A stretch of DNA of 22,790 nucleotides, taken from positions 1 to 22,790 of the forward strand of contig DGSY01000062.1 of the NCBI GenBank assembly GCA_002394125.1. The letters run 5' to 3'. The stretch comes from Ruminococcus sp. UBA4350 (lineage in GTDB: Bacteria; Bacillota; Clostridia; Oscillospirales; Ruminococcaceae). This document shows positions 13,782 through 21,143 of the stretch, piece after piece. Both the position numbers and the translations under genes were made by a program. Position 1 is the first letter of the stretch; each line of letters opens with the position of its first letter. The notes beneath the pieces are model-generated. The model was not told where the DNA came from. It made no database searches and was given only the letters and a program-made list of their open reading frames with translations.

Positions 13782-14340
13782 GCTGCATCTCCCTGTATTC
13801 ATCTGCGAGGATGCCGTACCAGACATCGTCAAAAATTCTGCCCTTTATATAGCCGTGCTGCCGCAGGATGCCCTCCTGCTTCATGCCGAGCTTCTGCATG
13901 ACGCGCCCTGACTTCGGGTTATGGATATCGTGATTGGCACAGACGCGCCGGACGCCGACTGTCGCAAACAGATAGCGCAGAACGGCTTTTTCGGCCTCCG
14001 GCATATAGCCCATGCCCCACCACCTTGTACCGAGACACCAGCCGAGCATCGCGCATTCTGTTTCCGCAATGAAACGCACGACAGATAGATTGCCGATCGG
14101 TTCGCCGGTCTCTTTCGGCACCAGCACCCAGTTGTATGTGTCCGGCCTTTCGTAGGCACTGACCCATTCACGCAGGAGCGCTTCGGTCACGGCTGGATTC
14201 TCATGCGGCTCCCATGTCAGATAGCGTGCAACCTCCTCTGAGGATGCCCAGTTCCGGAACATAGCTTCCGCATCCGTGACGGCAAAGCGCCGCAGAATCA
14301 GCCGCTCTGTTTCCAGTGTGACGGTTCCCTGATGTTTCAT
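13768..14340 (-). CDS. GNAT-family N-acetyltransferase (RimJ/RimL-like)
   Basis: 190 residues, 4 nt after the preceding glycosyltransferase, with AAAGGAA 7 nt before the ATG. It opens with LETERLILRRF and contains EPIGNLSVV, a WWGMGYMPEAEKAVLRYLF segment (acetyl-CoA-binding beta4-alpha3 with the G-x-G pattern) and NPKSGRVMQKLGMKQEG. These are hallmarks of the RimJ/RimL branch, which acetylates ribosomal protein N-termini or small amines. Its place in the middle of a polysaccharide operon, overlapping the next gene, suggests acetylation of a sugar or of another product of the operon. A passenger role cannot be ruled out, and no aminosugar-making gene is visible here. Confidence 0.85.
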   Translation of the reverse strand: MKHQGTVTLETERLILRRFAVTDAEAMFRNWASSEEVARYLTWEPHENPAVTEALLREWVSAYERPDTYNWVLVPKETGEPIGNLSVVRFIAETECAMLGWCLGTRWWGMGYMPEAEKAVLRYLFATVGVRRVCANHDIHNPKSGRVMQKLGMKQEGILRQHGYIKGRIFDDVWYGILADEYREMQHGTE

Positions 14341-14344
14341 ACGA

Positions 14345-15490
14345 TCATTCCTTTATTTCCTGATAGACCTGATACAGCCGTTCCGCCGCATTGTCCCAGC
14401 TCATCTGCGCGGCACGTTCAAAGCCGCGCTGCCGCAGCATTTTGCGCAGCGGTTCATCGGTCAGCAGCCGTTCGAGTCCTTTTTCGATCGCGGATACTTT
14501 CTGCGGATCGCAGAGCAGTGCGGCATTTCCGGCCGCCTCCGGCAGCGATGCGGCATTTGCCGTCAGCACCGGACAGCCGCAGGCCATTGCCTCCAGCGGC
14601 GGCATCCCGAAGCCCTCATAGAGCGAGGGGAATACAAATGCCAGCGCACCGGAATAGAGCGCCGCCATATCGCCGGACGGGATATAGGACGGAAAAATGA
14701 TATGCCCGCGCACGGCAGCATCCTTCGCCGCAGCGAAGATGCTCTCATACTGCCAGCCTTTGCCGCCGGCCAGCACGAGCGGCGGCGCATCGGGATACCG
14801 CTTCCGCAGCAGGCCGTAGGCGCGGATCAGCCGCACGAGATTCTTGCGCGGCTCCAGTGTGCCGAGATAGAGAAAATACTGTGCGGGGAGATGATGCGCC
14901 AGCCGGACGCGTTCGATCTCTGCTTTCTCCGCGGGCGCGAAGCGTTTGCGATCGACGCCGCACGGAACGACGCGCACCTTTTCCGCATATGCCGGATAAT
15001 ATTTCGCGATCTCCCTGCGGGAAAACTCGCTGTCGGTCACGATGCGGTCAGCGCGCTGCATGGAGCGCCGCAGCGACAGCTTCAGCAGCAGGCGCGTTCT
15101 TGTGCGCATGGTCTCCGGAAAGGCGTGCAGCACCATATCATGCACAGTCACGACGGTTTTTCCGTGAACGCCGGGCGGGACGATATAGTTGAAGAAATGC
15201 GTGACATCCGCCCATTTCCCGTGAAAAATGCGGTAGGGCAGGGGGACGGCCGCCGTCAGCATCCGGTAGAGCAGCGGCGAAAACCGCGCCGGATGCAGAG
15301 GTGTATTCTTCTGCACAAAGGGCTGCATCCGCCGTACCTTTTCCTCCGGCGCACGCAGCGTGAAATATTCAAAGCGGTATGATTCTTCGGGATGCAGCCT
15401 TGCGAGCGCTTCCGTCAGATACGCCTCGCACCAGCCGACACCGGAGATCAGATCGCCGGTCAGCGGGGATGCGTCAAATGCGATGTTCAT
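14345..15490 (-). CDS. GT4-family glycosyltransferase (first of two)
   Basis: 381 residues. The ATG at 15490 has GGAGG 9 nt upstream and lies inside the end of the preceding small gene (17-nt overlap). Recognisable features are MNIAFDASPLTG with SGVGW near residue 16, TVVTVHDMVLHAFPE (113-127), TDSEFSRREI, YLGTLEPRKNL (208-218) and PSLYEGFGMPPLEAM (288-302) with the E-x7-E motif. This pattern is typical of the mannosyltransferase-like GT4 enzymes of O-antigen clusters (MtfB, WbpY, WbdB types). A processive D-rhamnosyl- or mannosyltransferase is a plausible role. The exact linkage is unknown. Confidence 0.9.
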   Translation of the reverse strand: MNIAFDASPLTGDLISGVGWCEAYLTEALARLHPEESYRFEYFTLRAPEEKVRRMQPFVQKNTPLHPARFSPLLYRMLTAAVPLPYRIFHGKWADVTHFFNYIVPPGVHGKTVVTVHDMVLHAFPETMRTRTRLLLKLSLRRSMQRADRIVTDSEFSRREIAKYYPAYAEKVRVVPCGVDRKRFAPAEKAEIERVRLAHHLPAQYFLYLGTLEPRKNLVRLIRAYGLLRKRYPDAPPLVLAGGKGWQYESIFAAAKDAAVRGHIIFPSYIPSGDMAALYSGALAFVFPSLYEGFGMPPLEAMACGCPVLTANAASLPEAAGNAALLCDPQKVSAIEKGLERLLTDEPLRKMLRQRGFERAAQMSWDNAAERLYQVYQEIKE

Positions 15491-15872
15491 GTTCGTTTGC
15501 CTCCGGACGGTCGGGGAGCGGATGCAGGGGAATCGGTGCAAAACCGTGTGCGGTCAGATATTCGTCAAACAGCGCAAAGAGCAGATCAAATGCTTTGGCA
15601 TCATCCGGCTCCTGCTCTGAGGCAAGGCGGAAGCAGTTTTTCGGAGTGCAGGCTTTGCCCGTATATCTGATCGCTGCAAAATCATTGAACGCCGGCGGGA
15701 ACAGCCATGCAGCCGTCTCCGGTATGCCGGCGCTCCGGATCGCGCAGTACCAGCCGGAATGAAATCCCTCCAGCTTTGCGAGCGATTTGGTGCCGAGATA
15801 CATCCCCGGCCGCTGCCGCAGAGCGGTCAGTGTCCGGCGCTGTATCTCCGGCAGATCCTTTATTGTATGCAT
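15474..15872 (-). CDS. Unknown 132-residue cytoplasmic protein with an RPGMYLG motif
   Basis: I do not recognise a function. The gene overlaps gmd by 13 nt at its start and the next glycosyltransferase by 17 nt at its end, has GGAG 7 nt before the ATG, and is clearly a translated member of the operon. The protein has no signal peptide or membrane segment. It begins with a helical region followed by LRQRPGMYLGTKSLAKLEGFHSGW; the RPGMYLG string is also found at the N-terminus of GyrB/ParE, but the rest of that ATPase (its Asn and Gly-rich motifs) is missing. A Trp/Phe-rich middle (WLFPPAFNDFAA) and a Pro/His-rich tail follow. It may be a small conserved protein of this lineage carried in the operon. 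Confidence 0.78.
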   Translation of the reverse strand: MHTIKDLPEIQRRTLTALRQRPGMYLGTKSLAKLEGFHSGWYCAIRSAGIPETAAWLFPPAFNDFAAIRYTGKACTPKNCFRLASEQEPDDAKAFDLLFALFDEYLTAHGFAPIPLHPLPDRPEANEHEHRI

Positions 15873-16900
15873 GATTTCGCTCCGGTCTCGCGCCTGACCA
15901 GCTCCAGATCATGCTGTGCCATGCGCGTAACGAGTGCATCAAAGGAGATCTCCCGCTTCCAGCCGAGCACACGCTCAGCCTTTGCAGGATCGCCGAGGAG
16001 CAGCTCGACCTCCGCCGGACGGAAGAACGCCGGATCGACGCGCACGACGGTCTTGCCGTTTTCCTTGTTGATGCCGACGGTATCGGCGCCCTCGCCCTGC
16101 CAGTCGATGTCAATGCCGACTGCGCGGAATGCACATTCCGCAAATTCGCGCACCGAGCGTGTTTCGCCGGTCGCAATGACATAATCATCCGGCTGATCCT
16201 GCTGGAGCATCAGCCACATTGCGCGGACATAATCCTGCGAATGTCCCCAGTCGCGCTTCGCATCGAGATTGCCGAGCGAAACGGATTCCTGTAAGCCGAG
16301 CGCGATACGGGCAGCGGCATCGGTGATCTTCCGCGTGACAAATTCCTTGCCGCGGCGTTCCGATTCGTGATTGAACAGAATGCCGGCGCAGGCAAAAAGC
16401 CCGAAGCTCTCGCGGTAATTTTTCGTGATCCAGTGGCCGTAGAGCTTCGCGACGCCGTAGGGACTGCGCGGATAGAACGGCGTCTGCTCATTCTGCGGGA
16501 TCGCCTGCACCTTGCCGAACATTTCCGAGGTCGAGGCCTGATAGAACCGCGCCTCCGGCCGGACAATGCGGATCGCTTCGAGCAGATTCGTCACGCCGAC
16601 GGCGTTGATCTCTGCGGTCGCGAGCGGCTGCTCCCAGCTTGTCGCGACAAAGCTCTGCGCCGCGAGATTGTAGACCTCATCCGCCTGCGAGATGCGCAGC
16701 GCGGAGATCAGCGAAACGATATCCGTCATATCCGCATAGATCAGACGGATCCGATCTTTGAGATGTGCGATATTGCCGAAATCGACGACGCTCTTGCGCC
16801 GCCAGATGCCGTAGACCTCATAGCCCTTTTCGAGCAGCAGCTCCGCGAGATAGGAGCCGTCCTGACCGGTGATGCCGGTAATCAGTGCGCGTTTTTTCAT
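15860..16900 (-). CDS. gmd: GDP-mannose 4,6-dehydratase
   Basis: Gmd converts GDP-D-mannose to GDP-4-keto-6-deoxy-D-mannose, the precursor of GDP-D-rhamnose, GDP-L-fucose and others. 346 residues with the ATG at 16900, which has AAAGGAA 5 nt upstream and overlaps the patatin-like gene by 4 nt (ATGA). Motifs: GITGQDGSYLAELLLEKGYEVYG (9-31, NADP site), STSEMFG with Thr124 and Glu126, YGVAK with Tyr148 and Lys152, NHESERRG and RDWGHSQDYVRAMW. All catalytic residues known from E. coli Gmd (Thr/Glu/Tyr/Lys) are present. With rmd downstream and manC upstream it completes the route to GDP-D-rhamnose. Confidence 0.96.
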   Translation of the reverse strand: MKKRALITGITGQDGSYLAELLLEKGYEVYGIWRRKSVVDFGNIAHLKDRIRLIYADMTDIVSLISALRISQADEVYNLAAQSFVATSWEQPLATAEINAVGVTNLLEAIRIVRPEARFYQASTSEMFGKVQAIPQNEQTPFYPRSPYGVAKLYGHWITKNYRESFGLFACAGILFNHESERRGKEFVTRKITDAAARIALGLQESVSLGNLDAKRDWGHSQDYVRAMWLMLQQDQPDDYVIATGETRSVREFAECAFRAVGIDIDWQGEGADTVGINKENGKTVVRVDPAFFRPAEVELLLGDPAKAERVLGWKREISFDALVTRMAQHDLELVRRETGAKSCIQ

Positions 16901-17655
16901 GTTGATTCCTTTCCGGCTTCGCATTCCGCCGCGAGCCGCAGAATGAGCGGCTTTTGCAGCATCGTATCGCTGAAGCCCATAGCCATTATATCGTGCAGGA
17001 TCTTCCGGTCGGTTTTCGGCAGACCGGTGAAGCCGCGTCCGATGCGCCTGTCGCTCGGACGGATATGCAGCACCTTACAGTCCGGCACCCGCGGGAATAC
17101 CGCGTCATAATCGAGCCAGACCGAGAGGATGCGCCGCCAGCCGGCCGCCCGCATCGGGATGACCGGTGTATTTGCATTTGCATTGCCGATGCCGCCGCCG
17201 CGAAAAAACTGTCCGCCGATCTGCACGGGCGGCTGCTCCGGCATTGCGACGGAGGCGAGGAGGATCTGACTGCGTTCAGCATCCGATCCGCAGTCCCGCA
17301 GGCGGAACATATGCACCGGATTCGGCGGCGCGGTGCTCTGACAGAATACGCAGATCTCCCGCCGGATCTGCCGGGAAGCGGTATGCTTTTCAAGGATCGC
17401 GGCGGCTGTTTCCGGTATCAGGGCACTTTCCGGCCATCCGCAAAAATCCGACGGCTTCAGATCCAGCCAGATATCATGCGCCTTCCGGAAACCGGCGGTT
17501 TCGAGCAACAGCGCATTCAGCGCTCCGACGGATGTTCCGAAGATGCCGTCAATGCTGCCGGCGGCACCGATCTGTTCCAGCGCGTGCCAGACACCGATCT
17601 CATAGGCGCCCTGCATCCCGCCGCCGCTCAGCACCAGTCCGAGCCCGTGGCGCAT
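16897..17655 (-). CDS. Patatin-like phospholipase-family protein lacking the catalytic Asp
   Basis: 252 residues. The ATG at 17655 is preceded by GGAGGTGA at 5 nt and gives the normal patatin N-terminus. LVLSGGGMQGAYEIG (8-20) is the oxyanion loop and FGTSVG (39-44) carries the nucleophile Ser42 of the GxSxG motif. The second dyad motif, normally D-G-G/A followed by N-x-P-V, reads RGGGIGNANANTPV (152-165): Gly153 stands where the Asp should be. The surrounding LLASVAMPEQPPV and NTPV are well conserved, so the alignment is secure. The protein may be catalytically impaired, may use another acid, or may serve as a lipid-binding accessory. It is coupled to gmd by a 4-nt overlap and follows manC by 19 nt, so it is a true operon member. 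Confidence 0.83.
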   Translation of the reverse strand: MRHGLGLVLSGGGMQGAYEIGVWHALEQIGAAGSIDGIFGTSVGALNALLLETAGFRKAHDIWLDLKPSDFCGWPESALIPETAAAILEKHTASRQIRREICVFCQSTAPPNPVHMFRLRDCGSDAERSQILLASVAMPEQPPVQIGGQFFRGGGIGNANANTPVIPMRAAGWRRILSVWLDYDAVFPRVPDCKVLHIRPSDRRIGRGFTGLPKTDRKILHDIMAMGFSDTMLQKPLILRLAAECEAGKEST

Positions 17656-17674
17656 GGTATTCACCTCCGTCCGG

Positions 17675-18763
17675 TCAGAGCAATTCGCCGCGGCCCTGTT
17701 CATTCAGAATATCGGTGACTTTTTTGATATTCTGCGCGGCATCGGCATCGCAGACCAGCAGCACATCGTCCGTATCGACGATGACGGTATGCTCCAGCCC
17801 GACGGCCGCGATCAGCTTTCTGCCGCCTGCGATCACGCAGTTTTTCGTGCCGATCGTCAGGATATCGCCGCTGCGGTAATTGCCGTTCGTATCGGTCTTT
17901 GCGACGCGCCGCAGAGACGGCCAGCTCCCGACATCATCCCAGCCGAAGCTGCCCGGAATGGTATAGAGCTGCTGTGATTTTTCGAGAATGCCGAAATCAA
18001 CGGAAATCTTCGGCATCTTCGGAAATTCCTCATGCAATACCGCATCAAATTCCGGCGTATCGCAGGCATCGCGCAGCCTGCACGCAATCTCATAGGCGCG
18101 GGGAAGATACTGCCGCAGCGCTTCGAGATAGACCGATGCCCGCCAGACGAACATACCGCTGTTCCAGAGATAGCTGCCGGATTCGACATATTCGCGGGCG
18201 GTGTCGGCATCGGGCTTTTCCTTGAAGCTGTCTACGCGGTAAATGCCGGGCGGCATCCCCTCGGCGCGGGAGAATGCGATATAGCCGTAGCCGGTCTCCG
18301 GGTAGACCGGTGTAATGCCGATCGTCAGCATGGCATCGGACTCCGCCGCGGCAGATGCCGCCCTGCCGAGCGCATCGGCGCAGAGTGCCTCGTGCCGGAT
18401 CAGATGATCGGCTGGCAGCGTCAGCATAACGGCATCGCCCCAGCGCTTTGCGATGACCGCAGCGGCCAGTGCGATACAGGGCGCGGTGTTCCGCGCTTCC
18501 GGCTCCGCGAGCAGATTCTCTGCCGGGAGCGCCGGAAGCTGCTCCCGCACGAGCGGCATATATTCCGCATTCGTGACGACGTAGACGCGCTCCTGCGGGA
18601 CAAGCCCGCCTACGCGCTTCATTGTTTTTTGCAGCAGCGTCTCACCGTCATCGGTCAGCGATAAAAACTGCTTCGGACAGTCTGTCCGGCTTTTCGGCCA
18701 GAAGCGTTCGCCCCTGCCGCCGGCCATGATGACCGCCGTCAGCAGCGGTGCAGCATTCTGCAT
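17675..18763 (-). CDS. manC: Mannose-1-phosphate guanylyltransferase
   Basis: ManC makes GDP-D-mannose from GTP and mannose-1-phosphate and feeds Gmd. 362 residues, the single-domain form without the C-terminal phosphomannose isomerase domain. Motifs: MAGGRGERFWPKSR (13-26), PKQFL (30-34), EPEARNTAPCIALAA, LPADH, the FKEKPD pyrophosphorylase motif, LWNSGMFVW, and WDDVGSW near the C-terminal third. The ATG at 18763 has AAGGAG 8 nt upstream, and the gene begins 5 nt after the stop of the sugar transferase. Mannose-6-phosphate isomerase and phosphomannomutase genes are not in the window and must be supplied from elsewhere. Confidence 0.95.
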   Translation of the reverse strand: MQNAAPLLTAVIMAGGRGERFWPKSRTDCPKQFLSLTDDGETLLQKTMKRVGGLVPQERVYVVTNAEYMPLVREQLPALPAENLLAEPEARNTAPCIALAAAVIAKRWGDAVMLTLPADHLIRHEALCADALGRAASAAAESDAMLTIGITPVYPETGYGYIAFSRAEGMPPGIYRVDSFKEKPDADTAREYVESGSYLWNSGMFVWRASVYLEALRQYLPRAYEIACRLRDACDTPEFDAVLHEEFPKMPKISVDFGILEKSQQLYTIPGSFGWDDVGSWPSLRRVAKTDTNGNYRSGDILTIGTKNCVIAGGRKLIAAVGLEHTVIVDTDDVLLVCDADAAQNIKKVTDILNEQGRGELL

Positions 18764-18768
18764 TCAGG

Positions 18769-20142
18769 TCACTCCTTATCCTCATGTTCATGGTTTTTCA
18801 GGCTGCGGACTGCATATTCCGCCGCATTGTTTTCCGGCGGGAACAGCATGGTTTTCAGCGTCAGCAGCAGGATCTGGATATCCAGCAGCAGCGAATATTC
18901 CTCTATATACATCAGATCCATTTTCAGCTTGTCGATCGGTTCGGTGTCATAGGCGCCGGTGACCTGCGCATAGCCGGTCAGACCGGCCTTGACCTGTAAC
19001 CGGTACGGAAATTCCGGATATTTTTTTGCATATTCCGCGGCAAGCTCCGGACGCTCCGGCCGCGGCCCGACGAGTGACATCTCGCCGCGCAGGACATTGA
19101 GCAGCTGCGGCAGCTCATCGAGCCGGAAATGCCGCAGGATGCGTCCTGTTCTGGTGATGCGTTCATCCTGCTCGGCTGCGAGGACGGCTCTGCCGTCCGC
19201 TTCGGCATCGGGGATCATGCTGCGGAATTTCAGCACATCGAATTCCGCGCCGTCGCGTGTCAGGCGCTTTTGCCGGAAGAATACGCTGCCGCCGTCCTCC
19301 AGATGAACGGCCAGTGCGCAGATCAGCATGACCGGCGCCGCCGGGAGCAGCATCAGCACGGAGAGCGTGATATCAAAGAAACGCTTGACAAACCGCTGAC
19401 CGATCGTCAGACCCTCATTGCGGCAGAGGATCAGCGGTGTATCGAACAGCCGGATCTCATCCGCGCCGCGAATCAGGATATCCGAGAGCAGCGGCGCGAT
19501 ATAAACGCGCTGCCGCTGCCCGCAGCAGTATTGCAGCACACTGTTCCGCAGATCGGCGGGGACATCGCAGAGAATCACGCCGTCGAAATCGCCGAGCAGC
19601 CGGATGATCTCCCGCAGGCCGGCGGAGCAGCTGATGCTCTCGCAGATCATGTATTTGTCCACGCGGCTGCTCATTTTCATGACCAGCTCCGCCGCCTGTG
19701 CCGAGCCGTATACAACGATCAGCCTGCGCGGCGGGAACAGCCGGAAATAGATCCGGCTGACGAGAAACGACCAGCCCGTGACGGTCACATAGTCAGCAGC
19801 CGTCAGGACGATCATCGGTGCCAGCGGCATGAAATGGCGGCCGATCACGCTGACCTGCATATAGGTGATGATATTGATGAAGGTCACGCCGACCAGCTGA
19901 TAATAGATCAGGTCTCGCCGCTTGAGATAGCCGAAGCGCGTACAGCGGTAGGCCTTAAAAACCAGAACGGTCAGCACCAGATAGATCGCGACGACGACCC
20001 AGTTGCCGCGCCGGAAGAACGGTGCAATGATCGCCTCCGCATAGCAGCTGTCCCAGACCAGTGCAAACCAGAGCGTCAGCATTCCCAGCAGCAGGATTCC
20101 GAAGCCGGTCGAGAACAGATGCCGGTATTTTCTGTGATCCAT
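18769..20142 (-). CDS. Polyprenyl-phosphate hexose-1-phosphate transferase (WbaP/WsaP-type initiating enzyme)
   Basis: This membrane enzyme starts glycan assembly by moving a sugar-1-phosphate onto undecaprenyl phosphate. 457 residues; ATG at 20142 with AGGAG 10 nt upstream. About four membrane segments lie in residues 11-130, then a soluble region (LIVVYGSAQ, ~140-240) and a final hydrophobic segment (258-280) that leads into the catalytic domain. That domain has KRFFD (253-257), VFFRQKRL (287-294), DVLKFRSM (302-309), LDELPQLLNVLRGEMS (341-356) with VGPRPERPE, and GLTGYAQV. Length and topology match full-length WbaP-type rather than short PglC-type proteins. It is the first gene of the 13-gene operon. 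The sugar it transfers (often Gal or Glc) cannot be read from sequence. Confidence 0.93.
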   Translation of the reverse strand: MDHRKYRHLFSTGFGILLLGMLTLWFALVWDSCYAEAIIAPFFRRGNWVVVAIYLVLTVLVFKAYRCTRFGYLKRRDLIYYQLVGVTFINIITYMQVSVIGRHFMPLAPMIVLTAADYVTVTGWSFLVSRIYFRLFPPRRLIVVYGSAQAAELVMKMSSRVDKYMICESISCSAGLREIIRLLGDFDGVILCDVPADLRNSVLQYCCGQRQRVYIAPLLSDILIRGADEIRLFDTPLILCRNEGLTIGQRFVKRFFDITLSVLMLLPAAPVMLICALAVHLEDGGSVFFRQKRLTRDGAEFDVLKFRSMIPDAEADGRAVLAAEQDERITRTGRILRHFRLDELPQLLNVLRGEMSLVGPRPERPELAAEYAKKYPEFPYRLQVKAGLTGYAQVTGAYDTEPIDKLKMDLMYIEEYSLLLDIQILLLTLKTMLFPPENNAAEYAVRSLKNHEHEDKE

Positions 20143-20218
20143 AGAATCATTGCTCCTGTCGCAAACTGCGGCACTGTCTTTGTGAAAGCATTGCCGCCTG
20201 TGCTTCCGATAATACACA

Positions 20219-20248
20219 GCACCCGCCGTTTTGGATCCGGCGGGGTGC
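20219..20248. terminator. Hairpin separating the metallophosphoesterase gene from the polysaccharide operon
   Basis: GCACCCGCCG (20219-20228) pairs with CGGCGGGGTGC (20238-20248), with one bulged G. On the minus strand it follows the metallophosphoesterase stop by 14 nt and is followed by TGTGTATTATC, only moderately T-rich. On the plus strand a cleaner ATTTTGTT follows, but there is no plus-strand gene upstream. Termination is plausible but not certain. The remaining ~75 bp up to 20143 must contain the operon promoter or leader if the hairpin terminates; I see only a weak TATTAT box. Confidence 0.55.
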
Positions 20249-20262
20249 AGATTTTGTTAGAT

Positions 20263-21093
20263 TCAGTCGGTTTTCGGCGTGATGAGACAGATCTCCGGCG
20301 GATTGAAAAGCCGCAGCTTTCCGAGACCGCCGCTGACGATCATCTCCGCATTGCCGCTTGTATAGAGTCCCTTTGCGAAGCGCGGGAAGAAGGTGCGCTC
20401 CGGCGAGAGGATGCCGCCGATGCCCGGCAGACGGACAATGCCGCCGTGAATATGCCCCGAGAGCGTCAGCCTTGCGCCCCATTCCGCATAGGCCGGGAAC
20501 CAGCGCGGATTGTGCGCGAGCAGCAGGGTATCCGGCGGGCAGGAGCCGAGCCGTTCCCAGAGTGTTCCGGCTGTGCATTCATATTTTCCGCGCGCACCGA
20601 GGATACCGCCGCCGCGGTAATAGGTCGGCGGCAGGCGCAGTCCGGCAATGGAGATATCGCCCCAGCGGACGATCTCATTGTCGAGCAGCCGCGCGCCGCT
20701 TTTGCGGACGGCATCGCGGAAGCCGGCATAGGCACCGGGCGAAAGATCCGCTTCATGATTGCCCTCTGCGACGATGACGGTCGCGATCGCGCAGAGCTTT
20801 TCCAGCAGTTCTGCCGTATTCTTAAAATCCAGCTCCGTCCGCGAGACGAGGTCACCGGTAATGACGATCAGCTCCGGCTCCAGTGCGGCGACTGTCCGGA
20901 TCAGGCGCTTCTGTCCGCGTCCGAAGCTGCGCTTATGCAGATCCGAGATCTGCACAGTCCGCGGCATCGCGGCAAAATCGGTCTCATAGCGGCTGACGTG
21001 CAGCAGCGCGAGGTTTTCGGCGGCAGCCCAGCCCAGCAGCAGCGCTGCGGGAACAGCGAGGGCAAGGCCGGTTTTTTTAGTGTTGATATTCAT
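20263..21093 (-). CDS. Membrane-anchored calcineurin-like metallophosphoesterase (YkuE family)
   Basis: 276 residues with an N-terminal membrane anchor (LALAVPAALLLGWAAAENLALL, no lipobox), placing the catalytic domain outside or at the membrane. The five metal motifs are present: DLH (51-53), GDLVSR (80-85), GNHE (111-114), HNP (194-196) and GHIHGG (213-218). YkuE-type enzymes bind two metal ions; their substrates are poorly defined, with lipid-linked or UDP-sugar pyrophosphates and phosphodiesters proposed. It follows the activase gene after 50 nt and precedes the polysaccharide operon, so a link to envelope lipid metabolism is possible but unproven. The ATG at 21093 lacks a close Shine-Dalgarno; see the hairpin upstream. 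Confidence 0.9.
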   Translation of the reverse strand: MNINTKKTGLALAVPAALLLGWAAAENLALLHVSRYETDFAAMPRTVQISDLHKRSFGRGQKRLIRTVAALEPELIVITGDLVSRTELDFKNTAELLEKLCAIATVIVAEGNHEADLSPGAYAGFRDAVRKSGARLLDNEIVRWGDISIAGLRLPPTYYRGGGILGARGKYECTAGTLWERLGSCPPDTLLLAHNPRWFPAYAEWGARLTLSGHIHGGIVRLPGIGGILSPERTFFPRFAKGLYTSGNAEMIVSGGLGKLRLFNPPEICLITPKTD

Positions 21094-21104
21094 ATTGCGG
21101 GGTG

Positions 21105-21133
21105 CGGCGGAGGAAATCCGCCGGCTCTCCTTT
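21105..21133 (-). promoter_or_regulatory. Hairpin between Shine-Dalgarno and start codon of the metallophosphoesterase
   Basis: On the minus strand, AAAGGAG (21127-21133) is followed by a 7-bp hairpin (CGGCGGA, loop TTTCC, TCCGCCG; 21105-21123) and then 11 nt to the ATG. Linear spacing is ~33 nt, too long for initiation; folding the hairpin reduces it to ~14 nt. No ATG, GTG or TTG lies in frame in between, only an ATT. Confidence 0.4.
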
Positions 21134-21143
21134 CTGCGATGAT

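Noticed and set aside
15474..15872. GyrB-like RPGMYLG motif suggesting a DNA gyrase fragment
   Set aside because: Only the short motif is shared; the ATP-binding residues and length of GyrB are absent.
20143..20218. Possible promoter (TATTAT on the minus strand near 20206-20211) for the 13-gene operon
   Set aside because: No acceptable -35 box at 16-18 bp; the region that should hold it overlaps the hairpin. Not strong enough to annotate.
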